From Macrothele yani (lineage: Eukaryota > Arthropoda > Arachnida > Araneae > Macrothelidae): a DNA stretch of 64,000 bases. A program made the position numbers and the translations under genes. The notes beneath the pieces are model-generated. The model saw nothing but the letters and a program-made list of their open reading frames with translations, was not told the DNA's origin and searched no databases. Positions 35,531 to 47,249 of the stretch are shown here, in pieces. The DNA lies in contig CM076995.1 in the NCBI GenBank assembly GCA_039090855.1, positions 119,114,270 through 119,178,269 of the forward strand. The letters are read 5' to 3'. Every line of letters starts with the position of its first letter. The first letter of the stretch is position 1.

Positions 35531-37241
35531 GTATTTTATCATAGTGTGAAGAAAAGCTAAGGTTATGATCTTTAACTGAGACAGAATATAACTGTGAAAA
35601 CTAACAGGGCTTTCAAAACTGTTGCTTAAAATGAAAGATGTTATAACATCTTTTGACTGATTCAAAAGCTTTGTCATTTTATTAGGATGATCTCTTTAAA
35701 TGGAACAAACACAATTTCATATTTCATTATTTGCAGCTTATAAATGTTTCACTTCTTGTTATAATGGTCAGTGTACAAAATATGAATTATAATTGCAACT
35801 TGATTTGACAATGGAATTTCCAACATTAAATAGCCAATGCAAATTGGGAGGGTGGGATTTGTAGCATCAGCAATACAGCTTTATTTTATACTACTAGACA
35901 GCAAATGTCTTCCATCTAAAAATATATATATATTATTAAAAATGTAAAAACCAAAAAAGTTTTGCAAGTGTGAACAAGGTACATTTTGTTCCCTTTTGAT
36001 GTGACTTGAACATTTTAATTGTTAAGCACTGCTTTCACTCATGGATTCTTATATCATTAATGGAGGGTGGGTTTGAGTTGTGCACATTATTAGAATGTGA
36101 AAAATCAAGTGTTATTTAATTAAGGTGATATATATGTATACCACTTGCTGTGCTATCAGACATGAAGCACAGTGATAGCAAGCAGTTCCTTGAATCTTGT
36201 CTTTTGTCTTCCAATCAAGCCTAGCAGTTTCCCAAGCTCACCTTGCAGTGTAAAATCTTTGCACATAATGCTGCAGCATGTGGACCGACTAACATATCTT
36301 TTCTTCTCTGGGATTGATAGGTGCAAGGAACTGTTGATGTGATGCCCAAAATAAATTGTCATGTATGATGTCATAGTCTTGTGTCAGTTTTTAATGAGTG
36401 ATTAGTAAATGACATTTAGTGGCATTACATTTCTGTTCAAAATTTTACTGTTTTCATTCCAGTCATACATGCAGCATTAAGATTCAACTCAGCTTAGGAG
36501 TAAATCTGCTTTGAAGTTACTTTTTGGGCATAGTAATAATAACTACAATGGTCTGTCGGCCTTCTTTATGTCCTATTCATACATTGAACATTTTGCACAA
36601 TGAATTACCACATATTTTGGTGACATTCACTAAAAAATCAAAATCAATAACTATATTATCATTATAAAACTATTTACAACTGCTAGATATTTATTTCAGT
36701 ATAAAAAAAAAGATTTGTCATAAAATTACTCATATCAGTTAGTATCACAATTATATTTGATATGCACTCATTATAACAGGCAAAGCATATTGGTGCATCA
36801 CTTTGAAATGTGAATAGTAGGCATTATTGCAAAAGTGTTGTGACAAATAATTACAGACTGATTATAGCGCATTACTCCTTGGTACGAACTTGCAATAGTT
36901 ACACATATTAAGAATAATGCATTACTCCTCGGTATGAATTTGTGACAGTTACATAATCAGAGTCAAGACATTGACTTGAATATTGAGAAAGGTGTTCCGA
37001 GTAGTAACGCAGCATCTTGAAAACATGAATACTCTGACAGATATTAAGAGCGAAACTTCACCTTAAAAGCGTGCATAATGTTAATGGGTGTGTGTTCACC
37101 ACATTTAAACTGTGAATACTCTGACTACAAGTATTCAAAATACATTGTATCAAAAGATAAAATACTGTGCTAACTGAATAATTTTATACCAAAAACTTGA
37201 ACTCATTAGTGAAACTCGTGTACCAGAACAGCTCCCTAAGG
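35531..37241. other. AT-rich spacer with a short direct repeat at 36868-36955
   Basis: A roughly 45-bp block, gcattactccttggtacgaa then cttgcaatagttacacatat, recurs about 50 bp downstream as gcattactcctcggtatgaa then tttgtgacagttacat. The phrase gaatactctgac also occurs twice (37027, 37117). No coding or transposon motif recognised otherwise. Confidence 0.5.
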
Positions 37242-37243
37242 TA

Positions 37244-38466
37244 CACTATGTGGCCAAAAGTGATTGGACATATCCACGCTGGTGCAATGGTGTACTCCCG
37301 CAGCAGACGCATGGTCGATAAGAAATAAAAATGGCACTGGGAGTAAGCTTAGATCAGATCAGTTGCTGATAAAATGGAAAACAACAGAGCTCTCCAAGTT
37401 TAAAAAGGGTATAATAATAGGCTGCTCAACTGGAGGTATGAGCAAAAGCATAAGAAGCATTGCTGATGTACATGTTGCTAAAAAAAAAAAATCGACTGTG
37501 GCCTTTTTGCTCAACAAGTGGAAGGAGACGGGACATTGCAAAAATTCACCTCGCCATGGAAAACCCATGAAATTGCAACCGAGGCACTGGAGAATGCTGT
37601 AGAGGGTGATCCAGAAAACCAGATTCCGATCATGGTATGCCATAGCATGAGTTCCAGATGGGCGTAGATATCATGGTCGTCACCAAGACACTTTGAAGAG
37701 GCCCATGCACTTGGGTATCGTGGCTGAGCAGCCACCCATAAGCCTCTCATCACAAAGACAAATAAAGCCATGTGGCTATGATGGTGTCATCAGCACAAAA
37801 ATTGGACATAGGAGCAATGGCAGCAGGTGTTGTGGAGTGATATATCCTGCTACACATTATTTTGATACGATGGACATGTCTACATTTAGTGATTACCAGG
37901 AGATGGTCTGCTTTCAGAGTGTATAGTGATCACTGTGAAGCACAGAGGTGGTCAAGTTATGGTATGGAGCTATTTCAGCTGGTATGGTGTGGGTCCATTG
38001 GTTGTCATTCATGGCAACATGAATTCTGTGTTGTCTAGAGATATTCTAGTTAATTCAATGTTCTCAACATTGCGGCAGTTCTATGGACACGGCAACTGTT
38101 TCTTCCTGGACGACAATGCCACTTGTCATGTTTCCAGGGCTACAATGGAGTGGTATGAGGAAAATCAGGTCTTGCGGATGGACTGGCATCCTCAGAGCCC
38201 AGACCTCAATCCCATTGAACACCTATGGAATGAACTTGAACAACAGCTGAGATCTAGACCAACACGATCTTCTTCACCGAGAGAGTTGGTCGATGTACTC
38301 AAGATAGAATAGAGGAACATCCCTCTCTCCGTACTCCATGGACAGTTGACTTCAACATGTGGTTGCTGTAATCTCTGCTAATGGAGGACCTAACCACTTC
38401 TGATGTAAAATACTATACTGTTTTTCTATTTACTTACAATGTCCAATCACTTTTGTCCCAATACCA
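37244..38466 (+). mobile_element. Tc1-like element, full length, decayed
   Basis: Left terminus cactatgtggccaaaagtga after TA; right terminus (reverse complement) tggtattgggacaaaagtga before TA. Length 1.22 kb is normal for Tc1. It contains the plus-strand transposase relic. Confidence 0.85.
37264..38312 (+). pseudogene. Tc1-like transposase relic
   Basis: The N-terminal piece has ELSKFKKGIIIGCSTGGMSK and IADVHVAKKKKSTVAFLLNK (paired helix-turn-helix region). After frame breaks near 37600 and 37850 come QVLWSDI-type sequence, where the family has WSDE (the Glu is lost, the catalytic Asp kept), then VKHRGGQVMVWSYFSWYGVG, FFLDDNATCH (second Asp) and PDLNPIEHLWNELEQQL (catalytic Glu). Two to three frameshifts and nonsense codons; inactive. 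Confidence 0.8.
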
Positions 38467-40009
38467 TATGTCCCATTTGGGGACAGCAAACATTTTCAAG
38501 TTTCTTGAGGAATTTTCTATACACATTCCAGTTTCTTAAGGCTTTTGAAAACCAAACTGCATTTAGGATCACTATTTAGTTTTCTAAATGGTTTCTGATT
38601 AGTCATCAAATGATATACAAAGTGCTGTGTAGTAATTTTCAGTTAGATTGAGTACAGCAGGGTTGCTACTGGTATTTATTTGGAAGTCCATTTAAGTTTT
38701 CTAGGAGTCAATGACATCAGAACTTTTTAAAGGGCTTTTTCTTTTTTTCCTTCTGAAAATGCACGGTTTTCCACTTCTCAGTCACATCAACAGACAAAAA
38801 GAGTACACATTTTTTTTTTGTTTACAAAAAAATAATAATACATTGAAGTCCAAAATCAGAACTTCAACTCGCTGTCGCCTCTATTATTCCTAGTCAAATC
38901 TATTTCTCTGCACAGTGAGCATGGGGTAGCCCTTTTTTAACATTAATTAGCTTTAAACAAAAAAAAAAAATGCTTGCTATGTCCCTTGATACAGCAAGAA
39001 GTGACTTGGGAATAGGAAAACTTACATTTCAAGTGAAATTAAATGTCAAAAATCGTTACTGCATTGTTCACTCTGCAAAGAAAATAATTTTACAGGTCAC
39101 AGAAATGGCAGATTCCATAACAGACAGATTAGTTACTGAAATTTAATTTTGTTTTAAAGGGGGAAGTGGGGGTAGGGCAAAATGCTTGCACTGCTGATTG
39201 GTTTTGAAGAAGAGACTTAGAAATAGGAAAAAATATGACGTTGCTCTTTTTCGCAATTACTCTAAGATATTAAAAATGAGGAACGTAAGATTTCTTAGAG
39301 ATCGTACACCGATTGCATAATCAGTTGTGCTTTTTGCCATCAAATAAAATTTGTCAAGGTTTTTGTTCCTAAAAATAGTGAAAGTAATTATGAGTTTAAT
39401 GCTTAAATATAAGTCAATAAATGTATTCCATTTGTAGCCCCCCCCCAATTTATCCATTAAATTCCTTTTCACAACAATATAGCATTCAAATTCCCAAACT
39501 TAAAATCTGGATGTCTTGTCATACCTAAATTCTTTTAAAAGGAATCTCTTTTAAATTTAAAGCCTGACTAATAACTTTTTAAGCCCATGCTGCTCAGTCT
39601 GAAAACAGGTCATACTATAGGTCCCAACCTAGAACCCAGAACTAAAGCCACTCGCAATACCATATTCTTAACTTGGGATTTTGCTAAGTTCCCGAAGGAA
39701 GACCATTTGCAAAAAGATCAAAGCCCAAGCTTCTGTGTATAACATTCTTTACATAGTGCTATAGCAGACCAGTCTTGCAGCTAATTTGATTGTTCTCTTT
39801 AAGTCTCCCTGTGCTTAACAGATAACTTCCTCAAACATCAGAATTTTTAGAACTCTTCATTAAATCCAAAAAGGAAAATAACTGCCAAAATGTCTTCACC
39901 CTGTTTACACAGTGTGTACTTTAAATGTCTCCCCTCACCCTCATTTATTTTCACAAAATCTTTAGTACTAAATTTTCCATTTTACTTGTATGCAAGAAAG
40001 ATCAAGGTA
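38467..40009. other. No feature recognised
   Basis: AT-rich sequence with A runs near 38959-38970 and a C9 run at 39439-39447. No supported frame or terminal repeat. Confidence 0.45.
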
Positions 40010-41284
40010 TTTTAGGGCATATTCAGAAAGTAAGTACTATACATACATATTAAAATTAAAGGAGAATGTATTTGCAATTTTTTTATCAGAATAGTCATAT
40101 CTTAAACTACTTTTCTACATAGTTCTGCCATTAATGAGGCATTTTCTATAATGCGCCACCAGTTTTTTCATCCCCCGCTTCATAGAATGAGAGCTGCCTG
40201 TGAAGACAGCCATTTCTGCACTGCTCCTTTAACTTCATTATCATTGAAGAAATGCCAACCAGCAAGGAACTTTGTCAAATGCAAAGAAAGGGTGATAGTT
40301 ACTTGACATCTGGGCTGTGTTTGTGTGTGTGGTGAGGGGTTATCCATTTGTTTCCAGCCAAATGATATGGTGAGTGTTAAGAGTGTGTGCAGAAATGTGA
40401 GAAAGAGTGCTGTTATGAAGCAAGACAATGTCACACTTAAACATGCCACACCTTTTTGTTCTAGATTGCACAATGCAGGCTATCACAATAGATTGAGGAG
40501 TTTACTGTTCTGCCTTTAAGCAAGACTCCTTGCCTGTCACAAAAAGCTGTCCACATGATTTTGTGGCATGAAATTGTCTGCTTGAATTTCTTCCTTTTCG
40601 GCAATAAGGTGTGCCATCACTCCATGGACTGCTTCTTTGATTACGGAGTCACATGGTACACCCACGTCTTGTCACCTGTGACAATATATGGGTCAAGAAC
40701 CCATCACCTTACTCACTGTATTGCGTGAGAAAGATTAACACACTGCCAGCTCACTTGTTTTTGTGTTTCTCAGAGAGCATCTTTTGGCACCTAGCATGAG
40801 AATAATTTCTGAAACAAGTGATCTGTCTCAATTTTATAGAGAACAATCACTACAATTTGTGGGAAATGCAAAGAAAGTGCTGAAGTTATGAAACATCTGT
40901 CCTCGCGAACTTCTGTGATGACAGCATGCACCAAATCATCGTTGACCACAGATGGCCAGCCACTCTGCTCCTCGTGCTCCAACACATTTCCTCGCCATTC
41001 CATCACTCATGGCTGTTTGACCGTAGACCACACAAATCGGACAAATGTCAACCAGTTTCACATTTCTTGCACTAAAATATTGACTGACTGACCTTATCTC
41101 ACAGTCACTGGGCCACTTGATCTTAAATGCACAGAACATCAAGCAAACGTGAACTGATATTCTCATAAGGCATCTGTGGCTTGCACACAAATGAGAGAAG
41201 TTTGTGTGATGTCATAACCACAGCACTGCAGCACAAATATTCACAGGCAGTACTTACTTGTTATGTGTAAGCACCTTTACGTTA
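40010..41284 (-). mobile_element. Mariner-like element (second family), degenerate
   Basis: Both ends share an AAGTAAGTACT block in inverted orientation (40028-40038 and about 41250-41260), with a weaker outer match (AGGGCATATTCAG versus AGGTGCTTACAC). A mariner transposase relic fills the interior on the minus strand. Exact ends are uncertain by about 10 bp. Confidence 0.65.
40100..41190 (-). pseudogene. Mariner transposase relic
   Basis: From the N-terminus: SVSQYFSARNVKLVDICPIC and VVYGQTAMSDGMARKCVGA (first helix-turn-helix), frame change, then EHEEQSGWPSVVNDDLVHAV and EVREDRCFITSALSLHFPQI (compare DEERSGRPSVVTDDLV...FTISELS). Near 40370-40200: FGWKQMDNPSPHTQ and LHLTKFLAGWHFFNDNEVKG, then AVQKWLSSQAA, the C-terminal block in which the third catalytic Asp (SPDLAPCD) is lost. 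Central catalytic motifs are mostly unreadable. Clearly dead. Confidence 0.75.
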
Positions 41285-41479
41285 GGAAAATAGGAGTTGT
41301 GGAACTAGCACTGCTTGCCTTGTGAGTAGCTAATACTTGGCTGGTGTCTGTGCAAACCTTTAGTCGGTTGATTATAGTAGCTCTGTGCAACTACACTTTA
41401 GTACAGTAAGGGAGCCACAGAACTGCTGCCTGCCATCAGATGCCCAATAATAGAGTAGCAACAACTGCATACACTGAAG

Positions 41480-41770
41480 TAGCAAATTATTAGGAACACC
41501 AACCTAATAAAGTGTTGGACAACCCTTAGCCTTCAACAATGAGGTGCTGATATTCTACAAGTGTCCAGCCAAGTGGATGCGATGGCATTTGTAAACTGCC
41601 AAATACTTACTGGAGTAAGATCTCCATTACGAATGGCTCTCTCAATATCATTCCACGGGTGTTCAATTGGGTTAAGTTGTGAGGACTATTTTAGGAGCAC
41701 TGTTGTGTTCCTAGGACCACCATGTGACAATCTGAGTCAAGTGGCCTGGCACATCAACCTTCTGGAAGTA
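41480..41770 (-). pseudogene. Tc1-like transposase C-terminal fragment
   Basis: The minus strand reads LNPIEHPWNDIERAIRNGDL then TPVSIWQFTNAIASTWLDTC, the catalytic Glu region and C-terminus of a Tc1-like transposase. It is followed by a terminal-repeat-like end near 41482 (aaattattaggaacaccaac). The N-terminal two thirds are absent. Confidence 0.7.
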
Positions 41771-41814
41771 GCGCTCTCCATCAGGAAATCCCTTTATTCT
41801 AAAAAAAAGTAACT

Positions 41815-42300
41815 GCTGCCTCCGCTGTTTTAGAAATTTTGCAACATTCGCGCTTTCCTAGCTGTCGCAGCGCAAAAAGTATTGAACACAAAAATATGAA
41901 ATTTACATCGTTTGTAGAGAATTGTTTGGAGAACACGCTGAAATAAACTGTTTTTCGATTCTGGCGATACTTCAAGAGCTATTGTACTTTAAAATTAAGG
42001 TAAGCAAAAAAGTGCCATCAGTTTGCGCTCCAGACACAGTACCAGCAACAGAACCACAAAACTTCGTAGGTGTGTATGGCAATGGCCAAATTTTTGCACC
42101 TTGTCCGTTTTTTGAATTTTGATTTAGTTTACAGGAATTTAAATTTCACAAAATTCTCTATTTTGCAATGTGATCTATTTTAAAAAGCAGATATATGGCA
42201 AACTATAGATCATAACACATTGCAATTTTTGCAACATAAACTCAAACTATCATCCCTCTGTAAAAAAAAAAATCATTTTCTGATTTTTAAGCGTTTTTTA
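41815..42300. other. Unassigned sequence
   Basis: Slightly GC-richer around 41840-41880 and 42030-42100. A 66-codon plus frame (41922-42122) contains a gtaagc donor-like word at 42000 but no recognisable domain. Confidence 0.35.
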
Positions 42301-42313
42301 AAGATGCAAAAGT

Positions 42314-42542
42314 GCCGCCCCGGTGGCTCAGTGGTCTAAGCGATGGCCTCTGATCATTCATCCGAAAGGGGTCTGGGTTCGAATCCCGGTGAGGCATGGG
42401 TGTTGTGTTTGTCTTACGGCACTGGCTCTCTCCCTTCCCTGGAACCAGTGACCCTAAATTAGGGACGGGCGACTGCTTATAGCCCATTGAGTTGCTCACG
42501 GTGGTCGTTAAACCTCCAATCAAAAAAAAAAAAAAAAAAAAA
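42314..42542 (+). mobile_element. tRNA-Leu-like SINE, full length, perfect 12-bp target duplication
   Basis: Full copy from gccgccccggtggctcagtg to cgttaaacctccaatc plus an A tail of about 21. The 12-mer aagatgcaaaag occurs at 42301-42312 and again at 42543-42554. A perfect duplication and a long pure A tail point to a recent insertion. The minus-strand 92-codon frame across it is an artefact. Confidence 0.95.
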
Positions 42543-42767
42543 AAGATGCAAAAGAAAGGAACCAACGGCTTCCTCTGTCTTCAAAAGTAACCACACAAGA
42601 AAGTTCTGGTCCCGTGACCTGCTGCCATGGTGACAACTATTTTTAGCACTCTCTTCTCATTGGGTGAAAGGGCAGGCTACAATCAAACTGGTAATGACAC
42701 AATGCTTAATGATGTAGCGACGATTTTAAAGTTTGGTGCTTTCTGCCAGCATGAAATAAAATAAAAT

Positions 42768-43190
42768 GCTATAGAACATTTCTCCGCTTGAAATTTTTGT
42801 GAATTGTTTGATCACTTCTACATGACCTGGAGATTTGAAAATTGTCATGTTGATAATAAGTCTTAAGGTCCGAAAACCTAGAAGAGTCCAAAGACAAAAA
42901 ATAAATAAATAATGGCTTTGGAACATTGTCTGCTTGAATTTTATGCAAATTGTTTGACCACTTCTAAATGACCTAGAGATTTGAAAATTTTCGTGCCGAT
43001 ACGCCATAAGGTCCAAATGTCTAGAAAAGCGCACGAAAAAAAAAAAAAAAAAAGTAGCTTTGGAACATTTTCTGCTGGAATTTTTTTTCGCGAATTGTTA
43101 GACCACTTTTCAATAACCTTGAGATCTAAAAATTGGCATGCTGATAGTCCTTAAGGTTTGGATACTTAAAAAGTCTAAAAACTAAACAGT
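42768..43190. repeat. Tandem repeat, three units of about 142-147 bp
   Basis: The unit starts ggaacattttctgcttgaat and contains cgaattgtttgaccacttct, aaatgacctagagatttgaa and cttaaggtccgaaaacctag. Unit starts (gaacatt) are at 42774, 42921 and 43063. A-rich spacers (including A18 at 43036-43053) separate units 2 and 3. Origin unknown. Confidence 0.85.
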
Positions 43191-44904
43191 TCAAAAGAGA
43201 GACTTAGCTTTACTGTTCAAAATGCTGATAGGTTTAAAGATAATTATGCCAGAAATGTTGAAATCCTGTAAAGATTCCATGAAATTTTGATTTAAAATTA
43301 AGGGGCGCCAAAGCCTGATCCGTTTTACGTCAAACCGTATGCATTGACGTCACGACCCTGTTCTAAATCGTGAAACAGTTACGGATCTTAAATTACTTTT
43401 CTTTTCTTTAACCCTCTAGGTGGCATAAGATTTGGAAGATTCAATGACAAATTCTGTCAGTGTGTATCACAAAAAGCTTCCCTGGGCGTCCTGTCTTCGT
43501 ACCGTATTCCCCTCTAAAAGCGGCCGGAAGTTAAATTGGCTTCTTTCTTCCCCCAGTAAGAGGCAGGGCAGTCATCACATTGACAGCTTTCCACAAAAAC
43601 ACTAACACTTGTGGTCTACGCCTGAAGCTCCGTTCCAGAAAATGAGAACAATAAATAACCAAAGTCCCTTAAAGGAGGGAGCTACTTTGCTCTTGTTTTT
43701 ATCCTTGCCACTGTTCTTCAGAAAACTGGGACAGGAAACTTTATCAGTTTTATTCTAAAGTTCAGTTTCATTTGAGTTAGACTTGGCCCATGATGAAAAC
43801 AAATGAAAACTTCAGTTATAACAAGAATTTAATAAAATGAATGCTCATGTAAATGCAATCCTTTTCTAATGATCAGTCAAATTATATTCTACGAACAATT
43901 CTGAATTATAGATTTTCAAATTGTTGTGACTTTGAATGAGGTTTTTCATGAAAATAATACGGACATGATATCTCTTCTACTGTTACTCTTTCATAGACCA
44001 ACAAATTATTGGGGAAAATTTTGAACATATGTAAATAAAAACCATGTGGTTTTTGATATTACGTTACAGTCCGTAGGATTGAACTTATGTGCCTAAATTC
44101 TTGACCTTCGGACTTCAAGTAATGGATGGAATTTAAAACTATATGTTCTTGGGAAAAAAAGAAAGGCAATTATTCGCCTGGTTGGAAAGTTTTTTAAATA
44201 TATATGTCTAATGGAATATCCGCTAGATTATGAAAATTTGATATATTTAAAAACAGTTCTACAGAAATATTACATAGTAGCATAAAAATTGAACTTCGAA
44301 TTGCTCTGCGGCCTCCAACCCAGTGTTTAGTTACTTGACTTATAGGTAGTTTCCGTAATTTCATGTTTTAATGATGACGACATTTAATGTATAATAGCTG
44401 TCATATTTATTGTAAATGTAATTCTGTAACTTTGTGCAGGTTTACAGGCGAAACTAGATTAAATTATAAGAGAGTACTGTGTAACAGCACAAAAACAGGC
44501 GGGCACACATTTGATTATCTGTTGGAACGGAAACAGAATATATACATACAATTTTTTTATGGGAGAAGAATAAACTAATTAGAGAAAAAAAATAACATTA
44601 AAAACTTTTGAAAAAGTTAGTCAAAATATAATTAAAAAAATCGTTAGTTCTAACACTCTGCTGCAGGAGGGTTACAACTAATAAGCATTTACTGCTGGGA
44701 TGAAGGGCCTGACGACAACCGAGAAACTGCTACACAAAACCTGAAGAAAATTTAAGACATACATGGCCATAAAGCAAAATATATTTTTTTTTTACTGAAA
44801 TACTTTACATTTTCTGGCACTTCTTGTAGGCCACGTGACCTGAAATTGCTGAAGTTCATCCACAAAAGGCAAAATACAAAGCAAGGCAGTTTCCATCTCT
44901 GCTG
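43191..44904. other. Unassigned sequence, partly GC-richer
   Basis: 43290-43660 contains unusual words such as cattgacgtcacgaccctg and aaaagcggccggaagttaaa, unlike the AT-rich background and possibly part of an unrecognised DNA transposon. 43700-44900 is AT-rich with no supported frame. Confidence 0.35.
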
Positions 44905-45236
44905 TATTTTTAACAAACATTCTATGAGCATTGCCAAAGGCGTAACTAGGCATTTCTGCGTGCATCCCCATCTGTGCTTCTACTATATATATATGTATCA
45001 TCATCATCAACAACATTGTCAACCATTATCAATCTACTGCTGGATGAAGGTCTCCAAGTTTCTGCCACAACTGTCTGTCTTGAGCCACTCTGCTCCATGT
45101 TATTCCGGCATGCTTTCGAATTTCATCAATCCATCCCCGACTTGGTCTTTAATTTGGGTTTTTTTCTACTGGAATATATACATATACACGGTCGAGTCAC
45201 ATTATTGTGACCACCCGCTAAACCGCAGGCTATATT
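44905..45236. repeat. First copy of a tandem duplication of about 330 bp
   Basis: The block beginning tttttaacaaacattctatg (44909) and running through ctgtgcttctactatatat, the RTE tail, and the catatacacggtcgagtcac segment is repeated starting at 45237. The second copy is interrupted by the Tc1 element at 45336-47049 and resumes at 47052. Confidence 0.75.
45020..45165 (-). pseudogene. RTE-type LINE C-terminal tail and 3' end (copy 1)
   Basis: The minus strand reads GWIDEIRKHAGITWSRVAQD then RQLWQKL, the conserved last residues of RTE-like LINE polyproteins, ending near the stop upstream of gataatggttgacaatgttg and a (GAT)n tail. Short ATG/GAT tails are typical of RTE elements. Strongly 5'-truncated copy. 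Confidence 0.7.
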
Positions 45237-45335
45237 TTTAACAAACATTCTATGAGCATCGCCAAAGGCCTAATTTCCGCTTGCGTACTGGGCACACCCC
45301 AAATATTACGCCCCCGTCTGTGCTTCTACTATATA

Positions 45336-47049
45336 CAGTAGTGGCCAAAATTGTGGAAACGTTTTGGAAATGGTGTTATTTTTGAGGTTTGATGGCTCAT
45401 TACACCACTTTCTTTTTTTTTTTTTTGGAGTAATACCATAAAATTATATATCAATGGAAAGATAATTTCATCATGAATGTAATGCAATAACTTTTATGAA
45501 GGATTTTGTATTAGAACAGCAGTTATAAAGAAGAAAATTGAAACACATAGGAAAAATTAGATATACAAAAATTCTCACCATGTCAATTAACACTTAGTTG
45601 GGTAACCTTTAGCGTTAATTATAGCCTTACAACGCCTTTCCATGGAGTGAACCAAGTTTTTTAGTTTTGCAGCTGTTATAATAATGTGAAACCAAAATTG
45701 AATTATTACTTCTATTAATTGGGTTTTATTGCTGAGTTGCTTCTGACTAACAAGTTTCTTTAGTCGGCTCCATAGATTTTCGATTGGTTAAGCTATTCCA
45801 GCAGTGGAATATGATTATCTTGAAACCACTTTTTGCACACAGCAGCAGCATGACAGGGAGCTGAATCCTGTCAAAATATAAATGCTTCATTATCTTGGAA
45901 AAGATCACGTGCGGAAGGCTTCAGTTTGGGCTCAAGTATTTCATTAATGTATTTTTGGCCATTTATATTCTCATTAATCACACAAATTCTTCCCCTACCT
46001 TTTGATGTCATACAGCCCCAGATCATAACACTAACTGGGTGTTTCACAGCACATGTAATGCCATCAGGATGCAATTCTCCGATTCTTCTCCTTACGTATT
46101 TTAAGCCATCACTACCAAACAGGGAGATTTTGGTCTCATCGCTCCAAATAACATTGTCCCATTGTTCCGCTGGCCAGTTAACATGGGTTTTAGCCCAGTT
46201 TAATCTTTTCAACCTTAATTTGAGAGATAAAAATGGCTTTTTTCATAGAATTCTAGCTTTTAGACCAAATTCCTGCAGTCTGCGCCGAACAGTCCTTGCA
46301 CTCAACTTCACATTGCATTGTGCCATTTCATCTTGTATACACTTAGATGATTTTCTTGTGTCACCTAGGCACAGTCTCTTAATTCTTCTATCACCACTTG
46401 CCGTTGTGCGCCTTTACCAGTCTGGTTTTGTAGTGATTGATTCTCCGTAAACCTCTTAAAAAATTTAGAAATGCCACCTTTGGCTAAGTTACCACCAATT
46501 TTTCTTTTAATTTCTTCATAACTGAAGCCTTGTTCACTTAATAGTACTATTTTACATTGCTTTCTGGGTGACCAGTCAACTCTTTGCACCATTTCTTTAA
46601 TTTTATTATGTTTTACAAGCTCACTAATGAAAGAACACACACAAAAAAACCCAACTTGATAGCAATCACATAACACACTGGAAAATGTCCTTCTCTCAGC
46701 TCCAATAGATAACATTAATAGCTGAATCCTACTGTGACCTGATTGGCTCATTGCCAAAACAAGATGACACCTGATTGGCTCTCTAAATGCTCATTGACTA
46801 CATTCAAATGGAGACAAGCTACTTCATACCAGCCTAAGCAAGTTGTGCTTTCCTTTTCTAGTTATTTGGCTATAACTTTTCATAGAATGCAGATAATTGA
46901 ACAATCTTTGTTGCATTACATTTTTGATGAAATTATCTTTCCATTGATATGTAATTTTATGGTATTACTAAAAAAAAAAGTGGTGCTATGAGCCATCAAA
47001 CCTCAAAAATACTTTTTCCAAAAGGTTTCTACAATTGTGGCCACTACTG
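45336..47049 (-). mobile_element. Tc1-like element with long terminal inverted repeats (about 170 bp)
   Basis: TA at 45334-45335 and 47050-47051. The ends read cagtagtggccaaaattgtg and, in reverse complement, cagtagtggccacaattgta. Matching continues through gaggtttgatggctcat, taccataaaattatatatca and atggaaagataatttcatca, giving unusually long inverted repeats. The transposase relic lies between, on the minus strand. Confidence 0.9.
45550..46620 (-). pseudogene. Tc1-like transposase relic
   Basis: N-terminal DNA-binding part: SPRKQCKIVLLSEQGFSYEE then KRKIGGNLAKGGISKFFKRF. After a break near 46365 come RLNWAKTHVNWPAEQWDNVI, WSDETKISLFGSDGLKYV (first catalytic Asp intact) and VKHPVSVMIWGCMTSKGRG. 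The second Asp region is FQDNEAF, after which the frame breaks (about 45870). PIENLWSRLKKLVSQKQLS holds the catalytic Glu, and NLVHSMERRCKAIINAKGY is the C-terminus. Two or three frameshifts plus a nonsense codon. Confidence 0.85.
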
Positions 47050-47063
47050 TATATGTCATTATC

Positions 47064-47210
47064 ATCAACAACATTGTCAATCATTATCAATCCACTGCTG
47101 GATGAAGGTCTCCCCAAGTTTCTTCCACAACTTTCTGTCTTGAGCCACTCTGCTCCATGTTACTCCGGCATGCTTTCGAATTTCACCTCATGTGATCTTC
47201 TTCTGGGTCA
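47064..47210 (-). pseudogene. RTE-type LINE C-terminal tail (copy 2, after the Tc1 insertion)
   Basis: Same block as 45020-45165: minus strand EIRKHAGVTWSRVAQDRKLW. The flank ttatcaatccactgctggatga (47079-47100) is repeated in inverted orientation as tcatccagcagtagattgataa (47213-47234), a small fold-back not present in copy 1. Confidence 0.7.
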
Positions 47211-47249
47211 TTTCATCCAGCAGTAGATTGATAATGGTTGAAAATGATG

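Noticed and set aside
45180..45232. Separate Tc1-like terminus (gtcgagtcacattattgtgaccaccc)
   Set aside because: It resembles Tc1 ends but has no partner terminus or transposase nearby; kept only as part of the tandem duplication.
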